Source: Tyto alba (lineage: Eukaryota; Chordata; Aves; Strigiformes; Tytonidae). From it: DNA of 64,000 nucleotides. The translations under genes and the position numbers were made by a program. The notes beneath the pieces were generated by a model that had not been told where the DNA came from, did no database searches, and saw only the letters and a program-made list of their open reading frames with translations. Below, piece after piece: positions 46,901-61,504 of this stretch (position 1 is its first letter; the number at the start of each line of letters is the position of its first letter). The stretch is taken from assembly GCF_018691265.1 (NCBI RefSeq), contig NW_024881322.1, forward strand, positions 2,356,001 to 2,420,000. Reading direction: 5' to 3'.

Positions 46901-49331
46901 GCAGCTCACTGAATTTTTTTAGGATTTAGTCTTTCCCTTTATGTATTTGTGCTCAGAAAGGGAGGTTATGATGATATGAAGGGTTAAAATCTATTTGCAG
47001 TCACGTTAGACTAACTTAGCTGTGATCAAACTAAATGTAAGTGATATAAGAATCTAAAACTGGCCCTATCAGGCGAGGACAAAGGTCCCTCTGACATCAG
47101 ATTCTCTTTCTGATAGAGCGCTGTAGCACTTGCCAACAGAGAACAACAAGAACCAGGCAAGCATCTGAGGATACTTTCTCAGAGTACTCTGCTAGCCTCC
47201 AGCAATTTGCAATTTGGGGTTTCCTGAGCTTGTATTGAATAGCCTTCTGTAGAACTGCCTCCCTGCTCCCAAATAAAGATTTGTCCTGCCTTATTTGCAT
47301 TTAAAATTTTGGCAGCACAACATCCAGCGATCAGAAATTCTTCAGTTTAACCATGCGTTCTTCAAAGGACCATCTCCTTTGCTTGCTCTAGACCTGCAAT
47401 ATAGATTTTGTTGATTGCTTCCTAATTCTTGTATTGGAAGAGACAGAAGCCTCTTGTTCCTTACAAATCCTTTTTCATGCCACTTACGATTTTATAAAAT
47501 GCAATTATAACTTCTCTTAATCCCTGGGTGTTTGTTTTTTTTTTTTACTTTTAAGAAAGATGTGCCAGGATGTGGTTCTCAGAAGCAAGGAGCAGTTGCT
47601 AAGTAATGAACATGAAGCATAGTAAAGTGTTTTTGTAATGTGAGAGCACAGCTGATAGGAAGCTTTAGAGGGTCATTTCATATCAATGTGCTGAACGTTA
47701 GGTGAGTAATGCTAATGCTGTGTAGTGCTGCAGCCTGGGAAACAGGAGAATGGACACACAGAGGAAGGGTGTACGTTTTGCTGGTATCAGATATTTTGTA
47801 AAGGTGTTCCTCATTTTGTATGAGGATAAATGCACATAGCAAAGATAGGAACATCAATTTTTTAAATAAGAACTGTCAGCTTTGGAAGAATGTACCCCAG
47901 AAATAATTGAAGTGTTAAAAAAAGTAACATAACTACTTCTTTAAAACAGCAAGTGAAGAAATAATGTATGAGGACGTATTTTCAATGTTGTGCCAAAAGG
48001 AAGTACAGGGAAACACCACCCAGCCCCCCCCCCCCAATCTGTCTATAAATACCTTAATAATACTGTAATGAATACCTGCCTACCTTAAATTCTGGGATTG
48101 TTTGATCTCAGCTTTCCTTAAATCTTAGACCAAATTAGAGTCTGTCATATTGCTGAACAATACCTGAAACTAATACCACTGGTGGATCAGTGTGTGGCCA
48201 GTTCTGTCCGGAGGCGTGAGGCTGTTACCTTTGCCAGGGCCTCCTGAACTACCCCCGTGCATTTTATCTTGCGCTGGCTGCTTGGGCATGATGTTACCAG
48301 AAATGCTGCAGCATCTGCCTTCATATCTAAAAGGCGAAAAGGACTGCAGCAGATCTCGTGCTGTGCAGATGAATCCTTACTTAGGAAGGATGTATATTAA
48401 TGGTGTTGTGTTTTCCCTAGTGCTCACAGAGGAAAACGACCCTTTTATGAGCCATACTCTAAAATGGTGGACAGATGGGAGAGCCTAGGGACCCTAAATC
48501 GACGGTTTCTCTAGCTGTGTAGGCAGGAGTCTTTGTTTGATTCCCAAAAAACCTATAGAAAGGTATGTCCAGGGGACCTCTGGGAGGTTTACATCTACCA
48601 AAGACACCCCTTACACTGCAGTAATGGAGGTACAACAGTTATTTCCTGTACTGCGCCCCATAACTTTGTGGTCTTGAAAACCACGGAGAACAATGAAAAC
48701 TTTGATGATAGAAGCTGTAAATGCATTTTTGTAGCTGCAAAAGTTGGACCTCCCCCGAGTGAACACAGAATTAGAATGGATATAATATTTGATAGGAAGT
48801 ATATTTTTCAAATGTTAGAATGGATATAACTTTGCTTATCTGGGTGCCAGTAAGGAACAAAGTGAGGTGTGTTTAATAATTACCACTCATCAGTCATCTG
48901 CAGCCCTGATATTTTTATCAAGATACAAAAAGGAAAAGAAATAGTGAAGACGGAGAGTATGAGATGTTTAATTTTTAAAGTCAGAAAATGTTGGAGTTGG
49001 GATAGTTAAGGCTTGGTGCTGGAAAACTTGCCTTTGAATTCATCATAACAAGTGGACATCTTTCTGAGAGTTGTCCCTGAAGTCTTTGCTTCAAACGTCA
49101 TTTCTTTATGCAGTTAAATCATTCTTGGCTCTTAAATGCATCTGATAGGTAAGGAAAGAGAAGGTGCCTTGAAGAAAGGCTTCCCCATCTTCAAAGGTAT
49201 CTTTGCCACTGTCCCACTTAGTTAATACACCATGTTGTTTCAGTGCAGTATCACAGTTCTGTCTCTCTGTATATAGATATACAGGTTGTTAGCATGTGCA
49301 TGCCCAGTTGATAAGTATTCAAGTAACTATA
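43995..49331. other. Intron, possible old repeat near 45270-45400
   Basis: No exon was recognised. The stretch 45275-45350 reads TTTTCAGAAGTGCTTAACTT and later GTGAATGGGACTTTACTG, which resembles the 'fragmented' ancient repeats known from turtles and other amniotes; the match is from memory and weak. A run of 11 C lies near 48026-48036. Frames of about 98 codons at 48192-48488 and 48533-48829 have no recognisable domain. Confidence 0.4.
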
Positions 49332-49412
49332 GTTATATAAATGTATAATATATATATAATATATATGTATAATATATATAATATATATGAATATATAATA
49401 TTTATGCATGAT
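49332..49412. repeat. AT microsatellite, imperfect (TA)n
   Basis: About 80 bases are nearly all A and T in alternating TATA and AATATA units with occasional G. It is likely length-variable between individuals and prone to unwinding. Confidence 0.95.
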
Positions 49413-52400
49413 GATTTAGCAATATTCTTTAGAAAATTTTGTAATATAATGCAGTTCTCACGAGTAGCAAAAAGTATTATTGTGGTATTTTTATAGTATG
49501 TACCGTTGGAGTGTGACTATTTACTAGTAATTCTTCTGAGCACTGGGAATAAAATGCTGTGTGTTTTTTAGGAATGCGCTGTAGATGTAGGAAGGAAATT
49601 AGAAGTAAATTATATCTTGGTCACATTCAGCCAGTATTTTTCCATCTGTCAGCAAAAACTGGCAGAAACCAAAACAACACCACCACTGTAAAGTCTGAGA
49701 TGAGATTTAGTGATTTACTGTCTGCTTTAACTGTGCCTATGGCTTGAAGTAGAGCTACACAGCCTCAGGGTTTCCCAGATATTTCCATAACTTATTTGTC
49801 CATTTTGCATAAAAGGTTATGATCCCACCATTTATCTAAACATTTTCCTAGTCACCTACTCCAATTATAGCTTGTTACGGAAAACCAGGACTATCATTTA
49901 TATGTCTGTGTTGCTTTATTACAGTGATGCAGCATAAAGCAGCCTGTCGAGTCAGTGAAGGGAGGGTCTTTGCAGCGTCTTGGCTTCCAAAAATTCTCTT
50001 CCCTTGCTTAAAAAGTGTTCATCAGTGAAAGGTCACCGCTGCTAATAGGATGACCAAATTCACGTCAGACTGCCTGCTTACAGTACAGCACATTTCACAC
50101 GGCAAGATCATGGGTTTGGTAAAGGAGCTAGAAGTGATCCAAACCGGGGGGAAATCTGGCTGCAGTGGGGTTGCAGAGGTCTCGCTGCCTTGCCCTCTCT
50201 CCTGGGGCTGCTGGGCCTATGGTAATGGAAATGTTTCCCTTTCAGAATAAAATTTTAATTAGCCGAAATACGTAATAGCTCTCTTTTGTGTGATCAGTCT
50301 TCTAATTCTTTTTGAACTCAGGCTTTCTATGTTAAAAAGGAATGTTGGATGCAGACTCTGCTTTGCTTTGCTTGAAGTTCAAATAAATAGATTCATCTTG
50401 CATGATTGCCCTGTTGCATGCTATTCACTTCTCTTGAGTATATCAGTAATTTCCAGATTGGTTTATGAGAGTACATTGAAGAGGCTGGACATTTTATGTC
50501 AGTCAGCAATTAGATTAGTTACGAGGGTACCTCTCTGCACTCCTGGAAGTGACTATTGTACTGGCTGTCTTTGATTGTAAGACATCTGGGAAACCTGGTA
50601 CAGGTTTATCTAAAGGACATGGTCTGACAAAGTAGCAACTTAGGCACTTTCCTCCTGGGAGCATCATCTAGTACCTTATCCTTTATACTGGATTTTACTA
50701 AAGGTTTCTCCGTTTCTTTGGTGAGAGGTCTTTTGAATTTGTAGGAGCTGAGACCTGAAACACTTTATACTGTGATAAAAGCCTCTCACAAAACACAGCC
50801 CTCTCAAGTCACCTGGTCTTAACCGTCCATAGATCAGATCAGGCATTGAATGGTACCTGTAAATGCTATTTATTGCCTGTTTGCTGCTATTTCTTTGATA
50901 AGCCCTTACGTGTTAGTCTTTCACTTAATATTTTGAAAATTTTTCGTAGTGATCTTTACCTTCACAAATGTCTTCACTTCTGTAGCATTCCCCTTCTTTC
51001 CCACGTGAACGCAGTCCTTTCACTTTAGTGTTTTCCACCTCCGTCGATCCACAGGAAGCTTTTGTAAAGCAGAACGATTTTCCATTCGCATCCTTCCTTT
51101 TGCTACTGTAAATATATTGCATTCTTTTTAGGGTGTTCCTCCACACTTCTCACCATCCTGTTTGCAGTCACATGAATTCTGGATCCGGGCTGGCCGGATG
51201 TTGCACAAAGCAGGCAAAGTCTCTCTTCTGGGAGAAACCAGCTCTTGGGATATTCCACTGATCAACAGCCCTTTTTTATACCTTTTCTACTTACAATCCG
51301 TCTTTCTTGAACGTGGTTGGGCGGAGATGTACACTGTTTTCCAGAGAGGGTCTTTGCAGTGTTGTAGTACCATGTCCCAGGTGGGGGGTACCTTGCCTAA
51401 TATGTGTATTTTACTACCTTTTAGTCAGCTGATGAGCACCCTAGAGTTCGCAGCAGAAACTCTCGTTTTTAGGAAGTGTATAAACTGCATTATTTTGCAT
51501 GTTGAACTGTTAAATTGAATTTGGTCTCTTAAATTGAAATCTCTGAATGCTTTACCAGGTTTAGAGTCAAATGCAGATGTTATATTTTATAAGTGCAAGT
51601 TTTAAAATGACCATCCAAGTGTTTGCAGATGTTCACAGCGAAAGTTCTGTTCTTTGGCTTGTCTTTAGCGATTATGTCAACTGGCTGTTGTTTAACAATA
51701 CAAATGTGACAGGTCCGTATCTTGAGTTGTGCTAGGAAATTCTTGCCAGGTGTCCTAGAGCTTAATTTCTAGCTGTGTATAATTCTAAAAATGTAGTAAG
51801 CTAAATAGGGGATATAGAAAGTAAGTTAAATTTATGTGTTTCTAAACTTTAACTGATTCCTAAAATGCTGCATTTCACAAAGAAAAGTGGACCTGGGAAA
51901 ATGGCAGTAGAGGGTAGATGAGTTTCTAACATACTAAATCTTCATATTTTTGCTCTAAGGAGCATTTCCTTCAATCATGATAAAATCTAATGTGCTTTAA
52001 GAAATGACAGTTAGGTTCCATGGAGTTGGCAGATTTTTATTACCCTTAAGATTATTTTAAAGAAAGGCAAGCACCAACAACTTTGTATTATCTATGTAGA
52101 TATTTCACTGCTAAAAAATTTTAACATGAAGGTAGAACATACAGAAATATAGTCCTGCCTTATAGATCTGTAAGAAGCAAATGGGTATTTTACTATTTCT
52201 CCCATCATGTTTTTTGTTGTTGGCAGTTTTTTTTTGTTAGAATTATTGTTCACATAAACACTATGTAGAGAAAAAACATTGAGACATGCAAAATCTATTT
52301 GCTAAGAGAATGATCTACCCTGTTCGAATTGGCACTCTCAAAACATGCACTCTTGAGACATATTTGTATCTAATGTTTGTTCTAGACAACTATGAAATCT

Positions 52401-55400
52401 TGCTGTCCCAAAATAAATATCTAGATAAGATACATGTACAAATATTTCTCAGGGAATCGAGTTCAGTTGTTTTAAGACAGAACTCGATTTTTGTGAGGAA
52501 GAGGTAAAATCTGGAAGTTTAGGTGATTTAGATGACCCTCAGCCTTGTTGGTACTACCGCTTCTAATCGTGTTTAAAAATAAAATTGCTCAGAGTTACAC
52601 AGCAGTGATTTGTGGTTCTGAAGTTTGCCACTTCAGAATACAGACCTATATTTTGGACTGAAAGTTAGAGATGCATTCAGTGTCCAATACTGGAGTACAG
52701 ATCCTTCTGTTAGGAAGATGCGCTGGATTGTTTCAAGATTTTGGCATTTTGCTTCCCTAGCTGATATTCCACCTATATAAAATACTTTGCTGCCTCACTT
52801 GCAGCAGAAATTGAATATATTGTGGTTTTTTGATCAAAAAAACGATCTCTGTTGATCTTTTCACTTTATTCCCATCAGCACCTGATCTTAATTTTTGTTT
52901 TAAAAACAATAATGCAAGACAGTATGTATTTGACCAAAACCCACCAAATCTTTGGTACTGCTCTGCTTGGTCATCAATAATGCAACCAACATCCACTTAA
53001 CATGTTGGGGAAAAAAAACCCACAACAATTCTTTTTTCATCAAAACCAAACAACTAAAATTGGTTTAGTATAGAGCTTCCTTCTATTTTTTACCCCTAGT
53101 GGTGTGGTGCAAGATTTTATTCTGGAAGAATTTAGGAACGAGGAGTCAGATTTGCATTTAAAACTCAAGTCCCAGCTAGAGGAAAATATCCTTATTAAAT
53201 CATTCCACTAAATTCTTGTGTCTGTCAGTGGGGGCCCTACATGCCTACTGTGGATGGTTTTAAGCCCAAAAGCAAAGCAGAGGTAACAGAACCCTGCCCA
53301 GAGGTCAGAGGCCCGTCAAGCTGGAACCAAAATCGAGGAGTCTGGCTTTCTAGACAACTCTTAAATTATCGGCCACAGTCCGTGATGTGTGCGCTGGCCG
53401 GCTGAATCCACAAACCGTCTCCTCCCTCGTAAATCTGAAGAGCCGAAAGGAGGTGCAACAGAGGCATGTGGGGACCTAAATCACAGGTAAGGTTCCAGCA
53501 GTTTCTTCAAGAACCACTATCACATCTGAGTTGTATAAGCAGTGTACATTAAGGCAAATATTTCAGCTGTTTCAAGCCATTTTAGAGTTTCTAAAACCAG
53601 TCTTAACAAAGTAGAAACCCTCAATTAATCTGCTTGCTGCAAATTAGAGGTTGACAGCTTCTTACAGACTGCAGAGTTTAAAAAAGAAGCCTTGTTAACC
53701 AAAGCTAGTTTGGTAAGTCCTGTGTTTTTCAAGCTGGAACAGTAGCGTCGAGAGCATTATTAACTTCTGCAGCTCCCTTTAAGTGCAGAGATTTCATTTC
53801 TAGATGGTGAGTGACAGGATTGGATCAGGGACCAACTGTGAAAAGCTGTAAAGGTTCTGACACATCAACAAATTATTTCACAGTAATAAATTGGTGATTT
53901 ATCATTCTTTTTCTGAAGGATAAACTACCTCAAATTGCTGCATGGATTTTCAGGGAAAAATATGTATGTGGATATTTTCTGAAAAGTGGCTGATGTGCAA
54001 TAACCTGTTACTGGGCCAAAGTCCTGCAATATGCGCAGGTTTAATTTTAGCGGTCTGTGATGAGTAGGCCACATCCTAGCTGAATACTGTGAATTAGTAA
54101 ATAAGTAATTTAGATGATTGCATTTAACACATGTATTTTCTATTCTCCCTCATCAGTTGAACACCAATTCTGTGCATAGCTCTGTAGATGGTACAAATTG
54201 AAATCCAAATTGCAGTGAGTAAAATACTTACCATAGCAGAAAATATTGGGATGCCTTGGCCAGAAGTTGATTTCAGACATTACGTGTCATTTCTGCTCGT
54301 CTGTATGTGCATGCCTGCCTGCCTCACACCCGTGCATTCAGGGAGAGAGGGATGAAAAGGTCAGATGCCTACTGTGGATATGATCTTTGTTCATCTTGCC
54401 GTGCTGATGAAGTTTTGTTGATTGAATGTAAATATGTCTTAACTCTTCCACAGCAGGTACATCAAAGAGAACTTTATTACAGAGAAGACAGGCAACAATG
54501 GAAGTAATACTGGATGTGCAATACTGTTTAGAGGTGGTGCATAGTGGTGTATGGATATATTTGCATCTAAATGAGCTGAGCATTTCTTTTCATACAGCTT
54601 TGATTTACCTCGATTGCTACAGGTTTTTATTCCTCTTGGGATCTGGGGAACCGTATTCCCATTATGCACTCATCTTCCCTTCACATACTGTCTGCCACCT
54701 TCACTCAGTGCCGCCAGACAAGTATCTATAATAAAGATCTTTTACATGAGATCTGGCTACTATGCTGTCAAGCCAGTTACTGTGTTCCGGGCCTCGGGAG
54801 GAGCAATGAGTGATGAGTACTGCATTTATTTAAGTACTACTTCTTTTTTATGTTAAGTATTGACTGTATCTGAACCTACTTCAGCATTATTAATGTTTAC
54901 GGGAACGATTGGGTCATAATGCATAGTTCCAAATTTTTTGGTTTAGAATTGTTTTGAGAGCATTGATTTTCCTTTTAGCTTTTTGCTTCCAAAGAGCCTC
55001 AGTAGCCCATTAACAGGCATCCTAAAGGTCTGTGTCAGACTCCCTCACCCAGTGAGTTTGTAGATTGCTGTTGGATGTTTCACTTATGTCACGATGCTCC
55101 ATTTGCTGAATGTGTCACTTAGTGTGGGTCATCTTAGCAAAAACATTTCTTGGCCCAGCTCTTCTTTTGGTTGCACGAAGTTGCACTTTAAATTGAAGTC
55201 ACAGTAAATCAATTTAAATCTCAGTATAGTGCTGATGTATCTTCCAGGGGAGACAAAGCTTTGGCACTTTAGGAAAATGATGTAGAAAAACATTTGGGAA
55301 GCAAAATTTGTAAATCAAAATACAAAGGCATGGGTGAGCCTCTTGTGCTGCACGTTATAAGGTTTTGTTTTGAATTAGTGCAAGATAATTCTCAATTTCT

Positions 55401-55514
55401 CCTTTGCATTACATAACCATTCACTGAAGTTTTCTTTCCTATATTCTGCAAACTATACAAAACTTTCTGAACTATTTCATCATTGGAAAAGAGGAAGCTA
55501 TCATTTGTTGGTCA
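49413..55514. other. AT-rich intron, no gene seen
   Basis: No exon or repeat family was recognised. It contains the small perfect inverted repeat at 52455-52489. Open frames of up to 118 codons (51162-51518) have no recognisable domain. Confidence 0.55.
52455..52489. repeat. 10-bp perfect inverted repeat
   Basis: AATCGAGTTC at 52455-52464 is mirrored by GAACTCGATT at 52480-52489 around 15 bases; three further G-T pairs could extend the stem in RNA. The stem is too short for a microRNA precursor. Confidence 0.85.
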
Positions 55515-55650
55515 TTTTTATTTAGATTGCAGTACCTTCCAAGGAGTGCTAGACACTTACCAAAGACAGAGGAAGGTCCATCCCATCCCCTAAGGACTGT
55601 ACGATTTAAAAAGGCAAAGGCAACTACACAACAAGGTAACAGCGGAGTTG
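55515..55650 (+). mobile_element. Degenerate ancient amniote retroposon (CR1/L3- or SINE-like)
   Basis: The order TTTAGATTGCAGTACCTTCC, GTGCTAGACACTTACC, GACAGAGGAAGGTCC, CCCTAAGGACTGTACGATTT and AAAAAGGCAAAGGCAAC follows, with substitutions, a repeat abundant in turtles that reads 'tgctaggcactgtacaaacacatag...gacagtccctgcccc...agagcttacaatctaaa'. Survival of the word order in a bird suggests an old shared amniote insertion. Assignment is from memory. Confidence 0.5.
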
Positions 55651-58600
55651 TGTGTGTGCTCTCCTAATGAGAAGCAGAATCACTCCCACTGTCTTTGCTT
55701 TTTCATTCCCTTTTCTCATTTCAGTGAGGGATTTCAGGTTTCAATTCTTACCTGTTTACCCAGATTTTGTGTTTGAGTCTTACGATGTTAAGTACGTTTC
55801 CCTTCAGTGAAGCATCTCCAATATTTCCCTTTTTCTTCCTTCACCAGTTCACTGGGACAATCTTGTCCTTCTGACATACCTAATGGGATTTGTCAAGTCC
55901 TTGGTGTAACCGTGTTTTATTTCCATGAGTAATGAGATACTGTGGTAGGGCATCTTGTCCTGCCCTAAACGAGACATACCAAGCCAAACATGAAATGGAA
56001 TGCCAAACGTTATGTCCTTTATGTTTGTCAAGTGTGTGATCTATTTTTGAGAGACCCAACTCGGTACACTGAAATATTTTACTACTTGTGAACTTTAGCT
56101 TCTGTTAATATGATTGAAGCAAGTGGAAATGGAAATTGTCAGGGCAATTTAACAAAGAGAGCCTGTAAAACTCATTACATCCCAGGTAGTAAAATCACTT
56201 TAGAAGGCACATTCTTCAAACTTGAGCTTTATTCAGTAAACTGCATTGGTGCCTGACCTTTTAAGAGCTTTCCCATCCTTGGGAGGGAGGAGAGGGAAAG
56301 GCCCTGTTGTTCAGAGCTACCTATCTTAAATTATAAACAGCAGCTAGACTTGACTCTGTGCTTTAGATCACACGGGATGACAGACTGTGCAACTGCTCCA
56401 AACAGACAGTTAAATGGCCAGCTATTTAGATGAGTTTGATGTGTATTTCATGTAATTGTATACTCCATAAAGCAGTAAAAAGCCAATGTTGTGTGCTGGC
56501 TGTATTTTAGCACAAAGTAAATCAAAGTACCAATCGCAAGTTTGTAATTCAACTTAATCTTTTCAAGACCTGATGCTTTTAAGAAGCTTTAGATTCATAC
56601 TATGCAGTGGGTGTGCAACAGTTAAAGTTCCTTTGGGGAAAAATAATTCCTATTAGGTCTATATCTAATTTGCTTAGCAAGTTAAATCAGCTGGTAGAGA
56701 ACTCTCCAGGTCCATGGCTGGGTTCCTCCTGCACTACAGTGTAATCATGCCCCTAAGTGTGCCTTGCTCTGCACTGTCTCCACACTGGTGTAAATGACTG
56801 TTTTTTCCTGCCAGGGTTGTGAATGAGCTATCCATCCGCTCTAGATAGCAAATATAAGCACAATTTTTTCTACTTGTAAATCTTTTATTCTTCTAATCAT
56901 GTGTCACAAATTTTGATTAGTGGAATACGTGAAAAGTAAATGTGTTGTGGTCTGTGTCTCGACCAGTTCATTAATTATGTGATTATTCTATTTTCCAGCA
57001 TCGAAACAATTATGGGCTGTAGGGATTGCATTTTCTTGTAGCTATCCTCTGCCTGGCTCATGGGCACAAGTCAGGTTGCTCATTAGTGAGCCGCAGTCTC
57101 AGGGTTTAGTCCAGCAACCTTTGAAGTAGATGGAAAGCCTCCCACATATTTATTGGGTGTCAGATTGGACATTTAGTGCACATTGTGGCATTACAGGATT
57201 ATGTCTAATTACATGATAAGGCTTTTGCCTTATCTATGCAGTCTGTGAGATAGTATTACTTATGGGAAATACGTTAGAGCTGATTGTAGCAAACTTTGAA
57301 AAGAGAGAGCATTTGCCTGCTCTGCAATTTTCATGTTGTTTCATGTATGGTTTTGCCTTTGGTGCTATGCATTTTTTATTTCTCCTGGATCTGTCACCAT
57401 CTTATCTAGAGGTTTCCTGAACATGTTTAATGGAAAGTTGATAAAAGATGTAAGTGAAAATAAAAGAAGGCTAAGAAACGATTGAGAGTGAGGAATAGAA
57501 ACTTAAAAAAAAATGAAACTTTTGAGAAGAGGAACTGATATAAAAAAGAAGTAAATACTTCTTCTTTTTGGTTTACTATAGGCAGAAGAATTTTCAAATG
57601 CATAAACGGTACCGAGTGCTTCATGCAGAGAGAATAGTCAGGTCCTTAGGTGACAGATAAAAAGCTATGTAAATTCACAGCACTCCTGGTAAGATTTCCC
57701 CTTGTGTACGTAATCCATAAAAAGTTTGCCAGCATAAAGAAAAGATGGGAGATGGTTATACATATAGGTATTTGAACTCTGCAGTAGGGTTTTGTTTTTT
57801 TTTTTTTTTTCCACAGCAAAATGCTGATCTTTGTGTATAAATTGTTTCACATCAAGTAGAAGTTGGTAAGAGCCCAGATGTAGAGCCAAAGATGATTCCT
57901 CTTTGAAAATTTTGCCTTTTCTCATCCAGAAAAGAAATGCTCCTTGCTTTCTAACAGGTGAAATTTATTCCATTATTCCTGTACATCTGTAGCATTTCCT
58001 CTTCCCTGTCTAAATTCCCTTTTCCCAGTGTGTGGCAGTGCCTTAGGTTTGTAGCATAGAAAAGAGAGCAGTTATAGAAGAAATGTTAATCTTTCTGAAG
58101 ATGCTAGGATGTAAATGATCCACTGTCCTGTAGAGCAGGAATGCAGATGAAACTTTGTAGATATACGTGGCATGTGTTAGGATTTTCTTTCATAAATACT
58201 CTTTCTTCTGCATGAAACAGAAATAGGGATAGTTGAGAATATACTCTGTTCCACTAATCAACTTGCAAACTGCCTGCTGTAAAAATACTTCCTTAATGTA
58301 TTTCTTTAGTGCCTGGGTGTTATGCCCAGGATTTAAAAAAAAAATACTTTAACACAGTGTGTTTACTATCCATAGCCAGGTAACCTATAACTATTACTGA
58401 GGTAGGAAGTAGTCTGGAGTGTTTACATTTCTGTAAGGAAGATTGATGTTCAGTCATGGGAATTTATTCGATGATGAAAGGAAGTATTTATTTAAATATA
58501 TTGCTTGCCTTCATTTATTAGAGTTGTTTATTTCATATGAAGCAGAGTTTTCCACAAGTCTTACTCTAGAACCAGCTACAAAGTACCAGTGGTTTCTGCA

Positions 58601-61504
58601 AACTCCACCAGGGAGATCATGAAAATAATCATGAATTGTTTTACCTTAGTCAAACATTTTTACCCAGCAGTATTTGTCCTGTCATTTCTGAAACGTCAGA
58701 TTTTAAGGCTAATTATTTCATCTTTGAAAAACACAGTTAATGCTGTGTAAATACTCATTTCAGCAATCCCCCTGTCCCTGCATGCTCCCCTACTTGACAT
58801 GCAGGTCAAATGGTGAAGAGAAGAAGGGAAAAAAGAAGAAAAGATTGCATTTTGGAAACAACACTGTGATTGAATATTAAATCTCATTCTCTATTTATAT
58901 ACTTTGTCACTATTTTCTCAGCTTTTGCAATACTGTGGTTACATTTTAATTTCTGGTCTTTTTTTGTCCATTTGCACTATTTTACATGTGCCGTTTTCAG
59001 TATCATCTTCTGCTTAAATGCTTTATTGTTGATAGCAACTGAATTATGAGTCATTTACAAGACATGTCTGAATGGGCTTATCAAGAAAAGCCTTCCATCT
59101 TTTTAACAGGTTCTGTGAAATAGAAAATCAAGGCCTAGTTCAGCAAAATACTTTTAAAATATGCTGCAATTCTAGTATTGTAATTGATCTGATTTTTGTT
59201 CAGGAGAAGTTGAGTTTAACTGTGTATTTAAACTGAAGCACGTGAACGGATCAGAAAGCTTTCCTATCTCTAACTCAGCTCTTTCCTGACTGCAGCTCTC
59301 TGATTTTCAGTTCACTCAGCGCATGGACAGAAGGAGTTTCTGGGGAAATCCCTGCAAAATTGTGCCATAAACACAGCCCCCTTGCTGACGAAAGGGACTG
59401 AGGCTGTCCTTGGCGCGCAGCGTCGTACGCAGTGACACCAGTCGGTGCGCTGGATATGAGGTTTCTAATAAATTGTGTAGCTTGAGTAGCAGTTTAGGAT
59501 GGAGACTTCTAGGTCATTACGTGTAAGCAAGAGCTAGTCCCAGCCTTGCCTATGTGTTAAGACTGACTGCGGTTCCCTCCGCAGCTTGGGTGGAAGAAAA
59601 TGTACTAGGCTGTATCTGGTTTAACTACCTGGAAGTATTTTAGAAAGAGGGTGAAGAAAACACATCTACCGAAGGCATCGAGTACCCAGCGTAAAGTCAA
59701 ATGGAGCAAATTGCAATTCTTGGAAATTTTTTCCCAGGTAGACAGTAGGAATGCTTCAAGGCATAAGACTCAGACCTGCACTCAAACGGCATGACTGTGT
59801 GTGTTGGAAAGCAGATTCAGGTTTTTGCTGTGTACATCATTTTGCTAGTAATCTGAATCTCTCGCTAGCAAACTGAAATTATGCATAATTTTATAGAGGA
59901 GATGATAAGTAGTCGCAAGGAGAAAACCTACAGTGACTCCCAGACGCGATTTCCTTCATAGATTTCACCAAAAAAATAAAAAAGATGTTGGTGGGAAGCA
60001 TATTCCCTTGTTAAGCTGTTTGGTTTTATTAGCAAATCACTCAATTTTTTATGTTAGTCACTGGGTGTATTTCTTTTGTCCTAGTGCTTATTCTTCCAAG
60101 TCATGGAATAATCCCAGGATATGATTAACTGCCAGTAATTCTCACCGATTTTAGTGGGGTTTGAAAGCTTTCAGTTCTTTGCAAGATACTGTGTAGAGTA
60201 AAAATATCTACCCTCTGTATACATATGTGTATATCAGAGGCTAGAGTGGTATTCGATAGAAGTAAACATTGCTGAGCACATTATGTATAATTCTATTGAA
60301 TATAAATCTGTTTTCTGCAACACACTTCCTATTTTGAATAACTCTTCTTTCTTCTTCTCGGTATTGCTTATATTTTTTTTTCTGAAATTAGGTAAAAACC
60401 TGAGCAGCAAGAAAGATACGCTGAGAAAATATAACAACTAGGTGCATTTTTATAGGCTTCTGTCTTGTGTTCACGTAGTGGTATGTAAAGAATTTGTTGA
60501 CATTTTAAGCTACACAAAGGTGAAGAATTCAACACAGAGAAAGGACATTTAGGAAACCTCACAGTGAACACAGTGACACCTAAAAAGCATACTGGTGCTT
60601 TCTAGGAACTTGGAGAAAAGAAAATATATTTTGCCTCATTGCAATAGCACGCTGTGACACTCTTCTCATGTCCTACCAAAATTGCTGAATTTAAAAAAAA
60701 AAAAAAAAAAATATTTTCAGTGACCGAGAGAAAGTACTTAATAAGTAAACTTCACCTGATTTTACAAATAATTGATCCAATAGCTGTTTCTGGAGTAGCA
60801 GTATTTTGAGTAAAATGTTGATCAGCATTAAGGCAGCTTAATTGGCTACATGGTGTAGCTGCACCATGCTCACTACCTTCCGATGGAGGTTTCCCTCTCT
60901 AAAAAAAGTAGTGTTAGGGTCTGAGTGTAAGCTAGAGGAGCTTCTGCCTGGTAGGGTATACTTGATCCAGACACTGTGCAAAGCAGGGCTTATAGTAAGT
61001 GCTGGCTTAAAATATTCAGCCTGTGGTTTTCTGCGGAAAATTTCCAAACTGGTAACTGTGTCATATTTTCTCTCAAAACACTATTTGCTTTCTGTAAACA
61101 AAGAGCAGCTTTTGTATAGGTGGTTGGAAGTACAAAGGGGTCCCTTGGCAAATCATTAATCTTGCTTATAATTGCTAGTCAGCACTGTAGCTCTTTTCCA
61201 TAAATTAGAACAGGAGAGTTAGCCAAACGTCTCATGTTCCCTGCGACAGGGAGCAAGAAGAGCACTGATTGTCAGGGGCAAGAACCCCATTTGATATTTA
61301 TCTTAATGTATAATACCTTATGCTTTACTCAGAAGTGGAGAAGGGAAGGGCAGAGACAGATGGGGAGAAAAAAGAAGAATTAAATTGGTTTACTTCATTA
61401 GAAAAGTGGAAAATAAGCTTAATTCCTCTCCAGCTTCCGTAGGTTAAAGAGTGATGGCTTTTCCGCTGCTCATTAGCAACGATCCGAGCGCCCATGTTTC
61501 CTTC
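55651..61504. other. AT-rich intron, no gene seen
   Basis: No exon was recognised. It contains short homopolymers, including A19 at 60693-60711, and a few CpG around 59410-59450. Frames up to 105 codons have no recognisable domain. Confidence 0.55.

Noticed and set aside
48192..48829. Two adjacent 98-codon plus-strand frames
   Set aside because: They have no domain, no convincing splice sites and no codon bias different from the intron around them.
52455..52489. Possible microRNA hairpin
   Set aside because: The stem is only 10 bp, or 13 with G-U pairs, which is far too short for a precursor.
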